Shown in pieces: positions 27,648 through 41,157 of a DNA stretch of 64,000 bases; position 1 is the stretch's first letter, and each line of letters starts with the position of its first letter. The notes under the pieces are model-generated. The model saw nothing but the letters and a program-made list of their open reading frames with translations, was not told the origin of the DNA and ran no database searches. A program made the translations under genes and the position numbers. Source of the DNA: Chamaea fasciata (taxonomy: Eukaryota > Chordata > Aves > Passeriformes > Sylviidae); contig JARCOQ010000109.1 in the NCBI GenBank assembly GCA_029207755.1, forward strand, positions 124,001 through 188,000, written 5' to 3'.

Positions 27648-29316
27648 TTGTGCCCAACTCCCTCTGCCGGGCACCGGGCCTCGGCCACCTACAATCCCGA
27701 ACGGAACAGGATTTCTTCCAGATGCAAGCTGCCACAAGCAGTAAACCTGGCTTCCCATGGAGGGCCAAAGGCCTCCTACAAACTGACATCAGGCACCTGG
27801 GCAGCTGACTTTACTTACCCCTGGAAACAGCCCATCCTTTGTGCCCAACTCCCTCTGCCGGGCACCTGGCCTCGGCCACCTACAATCCCGAACGGAAAAG
27901 GATTTCTTCCAGATGCAAGCTGCCACAAACTGGAAGACAAGCTTCCCTTGGAGGGCCAAAGGCCTCCTACAAACTGACATCAGGCACCTGGGCAGCTGAC
28001 TTTACTTACCCCTGGAAACAGCCCATCCTTTGTGCCCAACTCCCTCTGCCGGGCACCAGGCCTCGCCCACCTACAATCCCGAACGGAACAGGATTTCTTC
28101 CAGATGCAAGCTGCCACAAACTGGAAGACAAGCTTCCCTTGGAGGGCCAAAGGCCTCCTACAAACTGACATCAGGCACCTGGGCAGCTGACTTTACTTAC
28201 CCCTGGAAACAGGCCATCCTTTGTGCCCAACTCCCTCTGCCGGGCACCAGGCCTCGGCCACCTACAATCCTGAACGGAACCGGAGTTCTTCCAGATGCAA
28301 GCTGCCACAAGCAGGAAGCCTGGCTTCCCATGGAGGGCCAAAGGCCTCCTACAAACTGACATCAGGCACGTGGGCAGCTGACTTTACTTACCCCTCTAAA
28401 CAGGACATCCTTTGTGCCCAACTTCCTCTGCCGGGCACCTGGCCTCGGCCACCTACAATCCCGAACGAAACAGCATTTCTTCCAGATGCATGCTGCCACA
28501 AGCTGGAAGACTAGCTTCCCTTGGAGGGCCAAAGGCCTCCTACAAACTGACATCAGGCACCTGGGCAGCTGACTTTACTTACCCCTGGAAACAGGCCATC
28601 CTTTGTGCCTAACTCCGTCAGCTGGGCACCCAGCTCCGGCCACCTACAATCCCGAACGAAACAGGATTTCTTCCAGATGCAAACTGCCTTGAACAGGAAG
28701 ACAAGCTTCCCTTGGAGGACCAAAGGCCTCCTACTAACTGACATCAGGCACCTGGGCAGCTGACTTTACTTACCCCTGGAAACAGGCCATCCTTTGTGCC
28801 CAACTCCCTCGGCCGGGCCCACAGCTTTGGCCACCTACAATCCCGAACGGAACAGGAGTTCTTCCAGATGCAAGCTGCCACAAGCTGGAAATGTGGCTTC
28901 ACTTGGAGGGCCCAAAGGCCTCCTACAAACTGACATCAGGCACCTGGGCAGCTGACTTTACTTTCCTAAAGAAATAGCCATCATTTGTGCCCAACTCCCT
29001 CTGCCGGGCACCAGGCCTCGCCCACCTACAATCCCGAACGGAACAGGATTTCTTCCAGATGCAAGCTGCCACAAACTGGAAGACAAGCTTCCCTTGGAGG
29101 GCCAAAGGCCTCCTACAAACTGACATCAGGCACCTGGGCAGCTGACTTTACTTACCCCTGGAAACAGCCCATCCTTTGTGCCTAACTCCGTCAGCTGGGC
29201 ACCCAGCTCCGGCCACCTACAATCCCGAACGGAACAGCATTTCTTCCAGATGCAAACTGCCTTGAACAGGAAGACAAGCTTCCCTTGGAGGGCCAAAGGC
29301 CTCCTACAAACTGACA
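27648..29316. repeat. Long-range duplicated block, copy 2
   Basis: Partner of 14856-16520. It carries an extra C in GGAGGGCCCAAAGG near 28911, absent from the partner, so this indel arose after the duplication. Confidence 0.75.
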
Positions 29317-31608
29317 TCAGGCACCTGGGCAGCTGACTTTACTTACCCCTGGAAACAGCCCATCCTTTGTGCCCAACTCCCTCTGCCGGGCACCAGGCCT
29401 CGCCCACCTACAATCCCGAACGGAACAGGATTTCTTCCAGATGCAAGCTGCCACAAACTGGAAACCTGGCTTCCCATGGAGGGCCAAAGGCCTCCTACAA
29501 ACTGACATCAGGCACCTGGGCAGCTGACTTTACTTACCCCTGGAAACAGCCCATCCTTTGTGCCCAACTTCCTCTGCCGGGCACCAGGCCTCGGCCACCT
29601 ACAATCCTGAACGGAACAGGATTTCTTCCAGACGCAAGCTGCCACAAGCAGGAAGCCTGGCTTCCCATGGAGGGCCAAAGGCCTCCTACAAACTGACATC
29701 AGGCACGTGGGCAGCTGACTTTACTTACCCCTTTAAACAGGACATCCTTTGTGCCCAACTCCCTCAGCCGGGCACCAGGCCTCGCCCACCTACAATCCCG
29801 AACAAAACAGGATTTCTTCCAGATGCAAGCTGCCACAAACTGGAAGACAAGCTTCCCTTGGAGGGCCAAAGGCCTCCTACAAACTGACATCAGGCACTTG
29901 GGCAGCTGACTTTACTTACCCCTGGAAACAGCCCATCCTTTGTGCCCAACTCCCTCTGCCGGGCACCAGGCCTCGTCCACCTACAATCCCGAACGGAGCA
30001 GGATTTCTTCCAGATGCAAGCTGCCACAAACTGGAAGACAAGCTTCCCTTGGAGGGCCAAAGGTCACCTACAAACTGACATCAGGCACCTGGGCAGCTGA
30101 CTTTACTTACCCCTGGAAACAGGTCATCCTTTGTTCCCAATTCCCCCAGCCGGGCACCTAGCTCCGGCCACCTACAATCCCGAACGGAACAGGATTTCTT
30201 CCAGATGCAAGCTGCCACAAGCAGGAAGCCTGGCTTCCCATGGAGGGCCAAAGGCCTCCTACAAACTGACATCAGGCACCTGGGCAGCTGACTTTACTTA
30301 CCCCTGGAAACAGGACATCGTTTGTGCACAACTCCCTCTGCCGGGCACCTGGCCTCGGCCACCTACAATCCCGAACGGAACAGGATTTCTTCCAGATGCA
30401 AGCTGCCTTTAACAGGAAGACTAGCTTCCCTTGGAGGGCCAAAGGCCTCCTATAAACTGACATCAGGCATTTGGGCAGCTGACTTAAGTTACCCCTGGAA
30501 ACAGCCCATCCTTTGTGCCCAACTCCCTCTGCCAAGCACCAGGCCTTGCCCACCTACAATCCCGAATGGAACAGGATTTCTTCCAGATGCAAGCTGCCAC
30601 AAACTGGAAGACAAGCTTCCCTTGGAGGGCCAAAGGCCTCCTACAAACTGACATCAGGCACCTGGGCAGCTGACTTTACTTACCCCTGGAAACAGCCCAT
30701 CGTTTGTGCCCAACTCCCTCTGCCGGGCACCAGGCCTCGCCCACCTACAATCCCGAACGGAACAGGATTTCTTCCAGATGCAAGCTGCCACAAACTGGAA
30801 GCCTGGCTTCCCTTGGAGGGCCAAAGGCCTCCTACAAACTGACATCAGGCACCTGGGCAGCTGACTTTATTTACCCCTGGAAACAGCCCATCCTTTGTGC
30901 CCAACTTCCTCTGCTGGGCACTAGGCCTCGGCCACCAACAATCCCGAACGGAACAGGATTTCTTCCAGATGCAAGCTGCCACAAGCAGGAAGCCTGGCTT
31001 CCCATGGAGGGCCAAAGGCCTCCTACAAACTGACATCCGGCACGTGGGCAGCTGACTTTACTTACCGCTATAAACAGGCCATCCTTTGTGCCCAACTCCC
31101 TCTGCCGGGCACCTGGCCTCGGCCACCTACAAACCCGAGCGGAACAGGATTTCTTCCCGATGCAAGCTGCCACAAGCTGGAAGACTGGTTTCCCATGGAG
31201 GACCAAAGGCCTCCTACAAACTGACATCAGGCACCTGGGCAGCTGACTTTACTTACTCCTGGAAACAGCCCATCCTTTGTGTCCAACTCCCTCTGCCGGG
31301 CACCAGGCCTCGACCACCTACAATCCTGAACGGAACACGATTTCTTCCAGATGCAAGCTGCCACAAGCAGGTAGCCTGGCTTCCCATGGAGGGCCAAAGG
31401 CCTCCTACAAACTGACATCAGGCACGTGGGCAGCTGACTTTACTTACCCCTCTAAACAGGACATCCTTTGAGCCCAACTCCCTCAGCCGGGCACCTGGCC
31501 TCGGCCACCTACAATCCCGAACGAAACAGCATTTCATCCAGATGCAAGCTGCCACAAGCAGGAAGACTAGCTTCCCTTGCAGGGCCAAAGGCCTCCTACA
31601 AACTGACA

Positions 31609-34600
31609 TCAGGCACCTGGGCAGCTGACTTTACTTGCCCCTGGAAACAGGCCATCCTTTGTGCCCAACTCCCTCTGCCGGGCACCAGGCCTCGGCCACC
31701 TACAATCCTGAACGGAACAGGATTTCTTCCAGATGCAAGCTGCCACAAACTGGAAGCCTGTCATCCCTTGGAGGGCCAAAGGCCTCCTACAAACTGACAT
31801 CAGGCACCTGGGCAGCTGACCTTACTTACCCCTGGAAACCAGCCATCATTTGTGCCCAACTCCCTCTGCCGGGCACCTGGCCTCGGCCACCTACAATCCC
31901 GAACGGAACAGGATTTCTTCCAGATGCAAGCTGCCACAAGCAGGAAACCTGGCTTCCCATGGAGGGCCAAAGGCCTCCTACAAACTGACATCAGGCACCT
32001 GGGCAGCTGACTTTACTTACCCCTGGAAACAGCCCATCCGTTGTGCCCAACTCCCTCTGCTGGGCACCTGGCCTCGGCCACCTACAATCCCGAACGGAAC
32101 AGGATTTCTTCCAGATGCAAGATGCCACAAACTGGAAGACAAGCTTCTCTTGGAGGGCCAAAGGCCTCCTATAAACTGACATCAGGCACCTGGGCAGCTG
32201 ACTTTACTTACCCCTGGAAACAGGCCATCCTTTGTGCCCAACTCTCTTTGCCGGGCACCAGGCCTCGGCCACCTACAATCCTGAACGGAACAGGATTTCT
32301 TCCAGATGCAAGCTGCCACAAACTGGAAGCCTGTCATCCCTTGGAGGGCCAAAGGCCTCCTACAAACTGACATCAGGCACCTGGGCAGCTGACCTTACTT
32401 ACCCCTGGAAACCAGCAATCATTTGTGCCCAACTCCCTCTGCCGGGCACCTGGCCTCGGCCACCTACAATCCCGAACGGAACAGGATTTCTTCCAGATGC
32501 AAGCTGCCACAAGCAGTAAACCTGGCTTCCCATGGAGGGCCAAAGGCCTCCTACAAACTGACATCAGGCACCTGGGCAGCTGACTTTACTTACCCCTGGA
32601 AACAGCCCATCCTTTGTGCCCAACTCCCTCTGCCAAGCACCAGGCCTTGCCCACCTACAATCCCGAACGGAACAGGATTTCTTCCAGATGCAAGTTGCCA
32701 CAAACTGGAAGACAAGCTTCCCTTGGAGGGCCAAAGGCCTCCTACAAACTGACATCAGGCACCTGGGCAGCTGACTTTACTTACCCCTGGAAACAGCCCA
32801 TCCTTTGTGCCCAACTCCCTCTGCCGGGCACCAGGCCTCGCCCACCTACAATCCCGAACGGAACAGGATTTCTTCCAGATGCAAGCTGCCACAAACTGGA
32901 AGACAAGCTTCCCTTGGAGGGCCAAAGGCCTCCTACAAACTGACATCAGGCACCTGGGCAGCTGACTTTACTTACCCCTGGAAACAGCCCATCCTTTGTG
33001 CCCAACTTCCTCTGCTGGGCACTAGGCCTCGGCCACCAACAATCCTGAACGGAACAGGATTTCTTCCAGATGCAAGCTGCCACAAGCAGGAAGCCTGGCT
33101 TCCCATGGAGGGCCAAAGGCCTCCTACAAACTGACATCAGGCACGTGGGCAGCAGACTTTACTTACTGCTCTAAACAGGCCATCCTTTGTGCCCAACTCC
33201 CTCTGCCGGGCACCTGGCCTCGGCCACCTACAAACCCGAGCGGAACAGGATTTCTTCCCGATGCAAGCTGCCACAAGCTGGAAGACTGGTTTCCCATGGA
33301 GGACCAAAGGCCTCCTACAAACTGACATCAGGCACCTGGGCAGCTGACTTTACTTACTCCTGGAAACAGCCCATCCTTTGTGCCCAACTCCCTCTGCCGG
33401 GCACCAGGCCTCGACCACCTACAATCCTGAACGGAACAGGATTTCTTCCAGATGCAAGCTGCCACAAGCAGGTAGCCTGGCTTCCCATGGAGGGCCAAAG
33501 GCCTCCTACAAACTGACATCAGGCACGTGGGCAGCTGACTTTACTTACCTCTCTAAACAAGACATCCTTCGAGCCCAACTCCCTCAGCCGGGCACCTGGC
33601 CTCGGCCACCTACAATCCCGAACGAAACAGCATTTCTTCCAGATGCAAGCTGCCACAAGCAGGAAGACTAGCTTCCCTTGGAGGGCCAAAGGCCTCCTAC
33701 AAACTGACATCAGGCACCTGGGCAGCTGACTTTACTTGCCCCTGGAAACAGGCCATCCTTTGTGCCCAACTCCCTCTGCCGGGCACCAGGCCTCGGCCAC
33801 CTACAATCCTGAACGGAACAGGATTTCTTCCAGATGCAAGCTGCCACAAACTGGAAGCCTGTCATCCCTTGGAGGGCCAAAGGCCTCCTACAAACTGACA
33901 TCAGGCACCTGGGCAGCTGACCTTACTTACCCCTGGAAACCAGCCATCATTTGTGCCCAACTCCCTCTGCCGGGCACCTGGCCTCGGCCACCTACAATCC
34001 CGAACGGAACAGGATTTCTTCCAGATGCAAGCTGCCACAAGCAGGAAACCTGGCTTCTCATGGAGGGCCAAAGGCCTCCTACAAACTGACATCAGGCACC
34101 TGGGCAGCTGACTTTACTTACTCCTGGAAACAGCCCATCATTTGTGCCCAACTCCCTCTGCCGGGCACCAGGCCTTGCCCACCTACAATCCCGAACGGAA
34201 CAGGATTTCTTCCAGATGCAAGCTGCCTCAAACTGGAAACCTGGCTTCCCTTGGAGGGCCAAAGGCCTCCTACAAACTGACATCAGGCACCTGGGCAGCT
34301 GACTTTACTTACCCCTGGAAACAGGCCATCCTTTGTGCCCAACTCCCTCTGCCGGGCACCAGGCCTCGGCCACCTACAATCCTGAACGGAACAGGATTTC
34401 TTCCAGATGCAAGCTGCCACAAGCAGGAAGCCTGGCTTCCCATGGAGGGCCAAAGGCCTCCTACAAACTGACATCAGGCACGTGGGCAGCTGACTTTACT
34501 TACCCCTCTAAACAGGACATCTTTTGTGCCCAACTCCCTCTGCCGGGCACCTGGCCTCGGCCACCTACAATCCCGAACGGAGCAGGATTTCTTCCCGATG

Positions 34601-35046
34601 CATGCTGCCACAAGCTGGAAGACTGGTTTCCAATGGAGGACCAAAGGCCTCCTACAAACTGACATCAGGCACCTGGGCAGCTGACTTTACTTATTCCTGG
34701 AAACAGGCCATCCTTTGTGCCCAACTCCCTCTGCCGGGCACCAGGCCTCGGCCACCTACAATCCTGAACGGAACAGGATTTCTTCCAGATGCAAGCTGCC
34801 ACAAACTGGAAGCCTGTCATCCCTTGGAGGGCCAAAGGCCTCCTACAAACTGACATCAGGCACCTGGGCAGCTGACCTTACTTACCCCTGGAAACCAGCC
34901 ATCATTTGTGCCCAACTCCCTCTGCCGGGCACCTGGCCTCGGCCACCTACAATCCCGAACGGAACAGGATTTCTTCCAGATGCAGGCTGCCACAAGCAGT
35001 AAACCTGGCTTCCCATGGAGGGCCAAAGGCCTCCTACAAACTGACA
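31609..35046. repeat. Long-range duplicated superblock, copy 2
   Basis: Partner of 20153-23400 with one extra monomer at about 32755-32946. It leads into the 12-mer tandem duplication that begins at about 33790. Confidence 0.7.
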
Positions 35047-36081
35047 TCAGGCACCTGGGCAGCTGACTTTACTTACCCCTGGAAACAGGCCATCCTTTGT
35101 GCCCAACTCCCTCTGCCAAGCACCAGGCCTTGCCCACCTACAATCCCGAACAAAACAGGATTTCTTCCAGATGCAAGCTGCCACAAACTGGAAGACAAGC
35201 TTCCCTTGGAGGGCCAAAGGCCTCCTACAAACTGACATCAGGCACCTGGGCAGCTGACTTTACTTACCCCTGGAAACAGCCCATCCTTTGTGCCCAACTC
35301 CCTCTGCCGGGCACCAGGCCTCGCCCACCTACAATCCCGAACGGAACAGGATTTCTTCCAGATGCAAGCTGCCACAAACTGGAAGACAAGCTTCCCTTGG
35401 AGGGCCAAAGGCCTCCTACAAACTGACATCAGGCACCTGGGCAGCTGACTTTACTTACCCCTGGAAACAGCCCATCATTTGTGCCCAACTTCCTCTGCTG
35501 GGCACTAGGCCTCGGCCACCAACAATCCCGAACGGAACAGGATTTCTTCCAGATGCAAGCTGCCACAAGCAGGAAGCCTGGCTTCCCATGGAGGGCCAAA
35601 GGCCTCCTACAAACTGACATCCGGCACGTGGGCAGCTGACTTTACTTACCGCTCTAAACAGGCCATCCTTTGTGCCCAACTCCCTCTGCCGGGCACCTGG
35701 CCTCGGCCACCTACAAACCCGAGCGGAACAGGATTTCTTCCCGATGCAAGCTGCCACAAGCTGGAAGACTGGTTTCCCATGGAGGACCAAAGGCCTCCTA
35801 CAAACTGACATCAGGCACCTGGGCAGCTGACTTTACTTACTCCTGGAAACAGCCCATCCTTTGTGTCCAACTCCCTCTGCCGGGCACCAGGCCTCGACCA
35901 CCTACAATCCTGAACGGAACACGATTTCTTCCAGATGCAAGCTGCCACAAGCAGGTAGCCTGGCTTCCCATGGAGGGCCAAAGGCCTCCTACAAACTGAC
36001 ATCAGGCACGTGGGCAGCTGACTTTACTTACCCCTCTAAACAGGACATCCTTTGAGCCCAACTCCCTCAGCCGGGCACCTG
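33790..36081. repeat. 12-mer higher-order repeat, unit 1 (2292 bp)
   Basis: Twelve monomers are repeated directly at 36082-38373 with offset 2292 bp (12 x 191). Diagnostic shared variants are GACATCTTTTGTGCCC and the GATGCAGGCTGCC monomer. The unit is related to the 11-mer at 21.5-25.7 kb but has gained and lost monomers. Confidence 0.85.
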
Positions 36082-36193
36082 GCCTCGGCCACCTACAATC
36101 CTGAACGGAACAGGATTTCTTCCAGATGCAAGCTGCCACAAACTGGAAGCCTGTCATCCCTTGGAGGGCCAAAGGCCTCCTACAAACTGACAT
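36002..36193. repeat. Hybrid monomer at a recombination junction
   Basis: The left part (CACGTGGG, CCTCTAAACAGG, CTTTGAGCCC, CCCTCAGCC) is of the type that elsewhere (26455, 31418, 38294) continues into CGAACGAAACAGCATTTC. Here it switches to CTGAACGGAACAGG and AACTGGAAGCCTGTCATCCC, the next monomer type. The switch lies in the shared GGCCTCGGCCACCTACAATCC stretch at about 36080-36101. This fits a crossover between adjacent monomers that removed one monomer length. Confidence 0.8.
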
Positions 36194-38373
36194 CAGGCAC
36201 CTGGGCAGCTGACCTTACTTACCCCTGGAAACCAGCCATCATTTGTGCCCAACTCCCTCTGCCGGGCACCTGGCCTCGGCCACCTACAATCCCGAACGGA
36301 ACAGGATTTCTTCCAGATGCAAGCTGCCACAAGCAGGAAACCTGGCTTCTCATGGAGGGCCAAAGGCCTCCTACAAACTGACATCAGGCACCTGGGCAGC
36401 TGACTTTACTTACTCCTGGAAACAGCCCATCATTTGTGCCCAACTCCCTCTGCCGGGCACCAGGCCTTGCCCACCTACAATCCCGAACGGAACAGGATTT
36501 CTTCCAGATGCAAGCTGCCTCAAACTGGAAACCTGGCTTCCCTTGGAGGGCCAAAGGCCTCCTACAAACTGACATCAGGCACCTGGGCAGCTGACTTTAC
36601 TTACCCCTGGAAACAGGCCATCCTTTGTGCCCAACTCCCTCTGCCGGGCACCAGGCCTCGGCCACCTACAATCCTGAACGGAACAGGATTTCTTCCAGAT
36701 GCAAGCTGCCACAAGCAGGAAGCCTGGCTTCCCATGGAGGGCCAAAGGCCTCCTACAAACTGACATCAGGCACGTGGGCAGCTGACTTTACTTACCCCTC
36801 TAAACAGGACATCTTTTGTGCCCAACTCCCTCTGCCGGGCACCTGGCCTCGGCCACCTACAATCCCGAACGGAGCAGGATTTCTTCCCGATGCATGCTGC
36901 CACAAGCTGGAAGACTGGTTTCCAATGGAGGACCAAAGGCCTCCTACAAACTGACATCAGGCACCTGGGCAGCTGACTTTACTTATTCCTGGAAACAGGC
37001 CATCCTTTGTGCCCAACTCCCTCTGCCGGGCACCAGGCCTCGGCCACCTACAATCCTGAACGGAACAGGATTTCTTCCAGATGCAAGCTGCCACAAACTG
37101 GAAGCCTGTCATCCCTTGGAGGGCCAAAGGCCTCCTACAAACTGACATCAGGCACCTGGGCAGCTGACCTTACTTACCCCTGGAAACCAGCCGTCATTTG
37201 TGCCCAACTCCCTCTGCCGGGCACCTGGCCTCGGCCACCTACAATCCCGAACGGAACAGGATTTCTTCCAGATGCAGGCTGCCACAAGCAGTAAACCTGG
37301 CTTCCCATGGAGGGCCAAAGGCCTCCTACAAACTGACATCAGGCACCTGGGCACCTGACTTTACTTACCCCTGGAAACAGGCCATCCTTTGTGCCCAACT
37401 CCCTCTGCCAAGCACCAGGCCTTGCCCACCTACAATCCCGAACGGAACAGGATTTCTTCCAGATGCAAGCTGCCACAAACTGGAAGACAAGCTTCCCTTG
37501 GAGGGCCAAAGGCCTCCTACAAACTGACATCAGGCACCTGGGCAGCTGACTTTACTTACCCCTGGAAACAGCCCATCCTTTGTGCCCAACTCCCTCTGCC
37601 GGGCACCAGGCCTCGCCCACCTACAATCCCGAACGGAACAGGATTTCTTCCAGATGCAAGCTGCCACAAACTGGAAGACAAGCTTCCCTTGGAGGGCCAA
37701 AGGCCTCCTACAAACTGACATCAGGCACCTGGGCAGCTGACTTTACTTACCCCTGGAAACAGCCCATCATTTGTGCCCAACTTCCTCTGCTGGGCACTAG
37801 GCCTCGGCCACCAACAATCCCGAACGGAACAGGATTTCTTCCAGATGCAAGCTGCCACAAGCAGGAAGCCTGGCTTCCCATGGAGGGCCAAAGGCCTCCT
37901 ACAAACTGACATCCGGCACGTGGGCAGCTGACTTTACTTACCGCTCTAAACAGGCCATCCTTTGTGCCCAACTCCCTCTGCCGGGCACCTGGCCTCGGCC
38001 ACCTACAAACCCGAGCGGAACAGGATTTCTTCCCGATGCAAGCTGCCACAAGCTGGAAGACTGGTTTCCCATGGAGGACCAAAGGCCTCCTACAAACTGA
38101 CATCAGGCACCTGGGCAGCTGACTTTACTTACTCCTGGAAACAGCCCATCCTTTGTGTCCAACTCCCTCTGCCGGGCACCAGGCCTCGACCACCTACAAT
38201 CCTGAACGGAACACGATTTCTTCCAGATGCAAGCTGCCACAAGCAGGTAGCCTGGCTTCCCATGGAGGGCCAAAGGCCTCCTACAAACTGACATCAGGCA
38301 CGTGGGCAGCTGACTTTACTTACCCCTCTAAACAGGACATCCTTTGAGCCCAACTCCCTCAGCCGGGCACCTG
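36082..38373. repeat. 12-mer higher-order repeat, unit 2
   Basis: Tandem copy of 33790-36081. Its left boundary lies inside the hybrid monomer at 36002-36193. Private differences include CCGTCATTTG near 37191 and GGGCACCTGACTTT near 37350. Confidence 0.85.
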
Positions 38374-39250
38374 GCCTCGGCCACCTACAATCCCGAACGA
38401 AACAGCATTTCATCCAGATGCAAGCTGCCACAAGCAGGAAGACAAGCTTCCCTTGGAGGGCCAAAGGCCTCCTACAAACTGACATGAGGCACCTGGGCAG
38501 CTGACTTTACTTACCCCTGGAAACAGCCCATCCTTTGTTCCCAACTCCCTCTTCCGGGCACCAGGCCTCGGCCACCTACAATCCTGAACGGAACAGGATT
38601 TCTTCCAGATGCAAGCTGCCACAAACTGGAAGCCTGTCATCCCTTGGAGGGCCAAAAGCCTCCTACAAACTGATATCAGGCTCCTAAGCAGCTGACCTTC
38701 CTACCCCTGGAAACCAGCCATCATTTGTGCCCAACTCCCTCTGCCGGGCACCAGGCCTCGGCCACCTACAATCCTGAACGTAACAGGATTTCTTCCAGAT
38801 GCAAGCTGCCACAAGCAGGAAGCCTGGCTTCTCATGGAGGGCCAAAGGCCTCCTACAAACTGACATCAGGCATGTGGGCAGCTGACTTTACTTACCCCTC
38901 TAAACAGGACATCCTTTGTGCCCAACTTCCTCTGCCCGGCACCTGGCCTCGGCCACCTACAATCCCGAACGAAACAGCATTTCTTCCAGATGCATGTTGC
39001 CACATGCTGGAAGACTAGCTTCCCTTGGAGGGCCAAAGGCCTCCTACAAACTGACATCAGGCACCTGGGCAGCTGACTTTACTTACCCCTGGAAACAGCC
39101 CATCCTTTGTGCCTAACTCCGTCAGCTGGGCACCCAGCTCCGGCCACCTACAATCCCGAACGAAACAGGATTTCTTCCAGATGCAAACTGCCTTGAACAG
39201 GAAGACAAGCTTCCCTTGGAGGGCCAAAGGCCTCCTACTAACTGACATCA
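37912..39250. repeat. Duplicated block, copy 2
   Basis: Partner of 26073-27415. The first monomers here also belong to the 12-mer unit ending near 38.37 kb, so block boundaries overlap, as expected from repeated unequal exchange. Confidence 0.75.
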
Positions 39251-41015
39251 GGCACCTGGGCAGCTGACTTTACTTACCCCTGGAAACAGGCCATCCTTTG
39301 TGCCCAACTCCCTCTGCCGGGCCCACAGCTTTGGCCACCTACAATCCCGAACGGAACAGGAGTTCTTCCAGATGCAAGCTGCCACAAGCTGGAAATGTGG
39401 CTTCACTTGGAGGGCCAAAGGCCTCCTACAAACTGACATCAGGCACCTGGGCAGCTGACTTTACTTTCCTAAAGAAACAGGCCATCATTTGTGCCCAACT
39501 CCCTCTGCCGGGCACCTGGCCTCGGCCACCTACAATCCCGAACGGAACAGGATTTCTTCCAGATGCAAGCTGCCACAAACTGGAAGACAAGCTTCCCTTG
39601 GAGGGCCAAAGGCCTCCTACAAACTGACATCAGGCACCTGGGCAGCTGACTTTACTTACCCCTGGAAACAGGCCATCCTTTGTGCCCAACTCCCTCTGCC
39701 AGGCACCAGGCTTCGGCCACCTACAATCCCGAACGGAACAGCATTTCTTCCAGATGCAAGCTGCCACAAGCAGGAAGCCTGGCTTCTCTTGGAGGGTCAA
39801 AGGCCTCCTACAAACTGACATCAGGCACCTGGGCAGCTGACTTTACTTATCCCTGGAAACAGGCCATCCTTTGTGCCCAACACCCTCTGCCGGGCACCTG
39901 GCCTCGGCCACCTACAGTCCCGAACGGAACCGGAGTTCTTCCAGATGCAAGCTGCCACAAGCTGAAACGTGGCTTCCCTAGGAGGGCCATTGGCCTCCTA
40001 CAAACTGACATCAGGCACCTGGGCAGCTGACTTTACTTACTCCTGGAAACAGCCCATCCTTTGTGCCCAACTCCCTCTGCGGGTCACCAGGCCTCGGCCA
40101 CCTACAATCCTGAACGGAACAGGATTTCTTCCAGATGCAAGCTGCCACAAGCAGGAAGCCTGGCTTCCCATGGAGGGCCAAAGGCCTCCTACAAACTGAC
40201 ATCAGGCACGTGGGCAGCTGACTTTACTTACCCCTCTAAACAGGACATCCTTTGTGCCCAACTCCCTCTGCCGGGCACCTGGCCTCGGCCACCTACAATC
40301 CCGAACGAAACAGCATTTCTTCTAGATGCAAGCTGCCACAAGCTGGAAGACTAGCTTCCCTTGGAGGGCCAAAGGCCTCCTACAAACTGACATCAGGCAC
40401 CTGGGCAGCTGACTTTACTTACCCCTGGAAACAGGCCATCCTTTGTGCCTAACTCCCTCAGCTGGGCACCCAGCTCCGGCCACCTACAATCCCGAACGGA
40501 ACAGGATTTCTTCCCGATGCAAACTGCCTTGAACAGGATGACAAGCTTCCCTTGGAGGGACAAAGGCCTCCTACAAACTGACATCAGGCACCTGGGCAGC
40601 TGACTTTACTTACCCCTTGAAACAGGCCTTCTTTTGTGCCCAACTCCCTCTGCCGGGCCCACAGCTTTGGCCACCTACAATCCCGAACGGAACAGGAGTT
40701 CTTCCAGATGCAAGCTGCCACAAGCTGGAAACGTGGCTTCACTTGGAGGGCCAAAGGCCTCCTACAAACTGACATCAGGCACCTGGGCAGCTGACTTTAC
40801 TTACCCCTGGAAATAGGCCATCCTTTGTGCCCAACTCCCTCTGCCGGGCACCTGGCCTCGGCCACCTACAATCCCGAACGGAACAGGATTTCTTCCAGAT
40901 GCAAGCTGCCACAAGCTGGAAGATTGGTTTCCAATGGAGGACCAAAGGCCTCCTACAAACTGGCATCAGGCACCTGTGCAGCTGACTTTACTTACCCCTG
41001 GAAACAGGCCATCCT

Positions 41016-41157
41016 TTGTGCCCAACTCCCTCTGCCGGGCACCAGGCCTCGGCCACCTGCAATCTCGAACAGATCAGTATTACTTCCCGATGCAAGCTGC
41101 CACAAGCTGGAAGCCTGGCTTTCCATGGAGGACCAATAGCCACCTGCAAACTGACAT
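41016..41157. repeat. Divergent monomer class 'Q' (representative)
   Basis: A distinct monomer class has CACCTGCAATC in place of CACCTACAATC, then GAACAGATCAGTATTACTTC, GGCTTTCCATGGAGGACC and AATAGCCACCTGC. Nine copies are visible near 1.9, 16.8, 41.05, 42.2, 44.1, 56.87, 57.83, 59.55 and 63.56 kb. They lie whole monomers apart (955, 1146, 1719 and 4011 bp between neighbours on the same side of the provirus). None is seen between about 17 and 41 kb. Confidence 0.8.
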
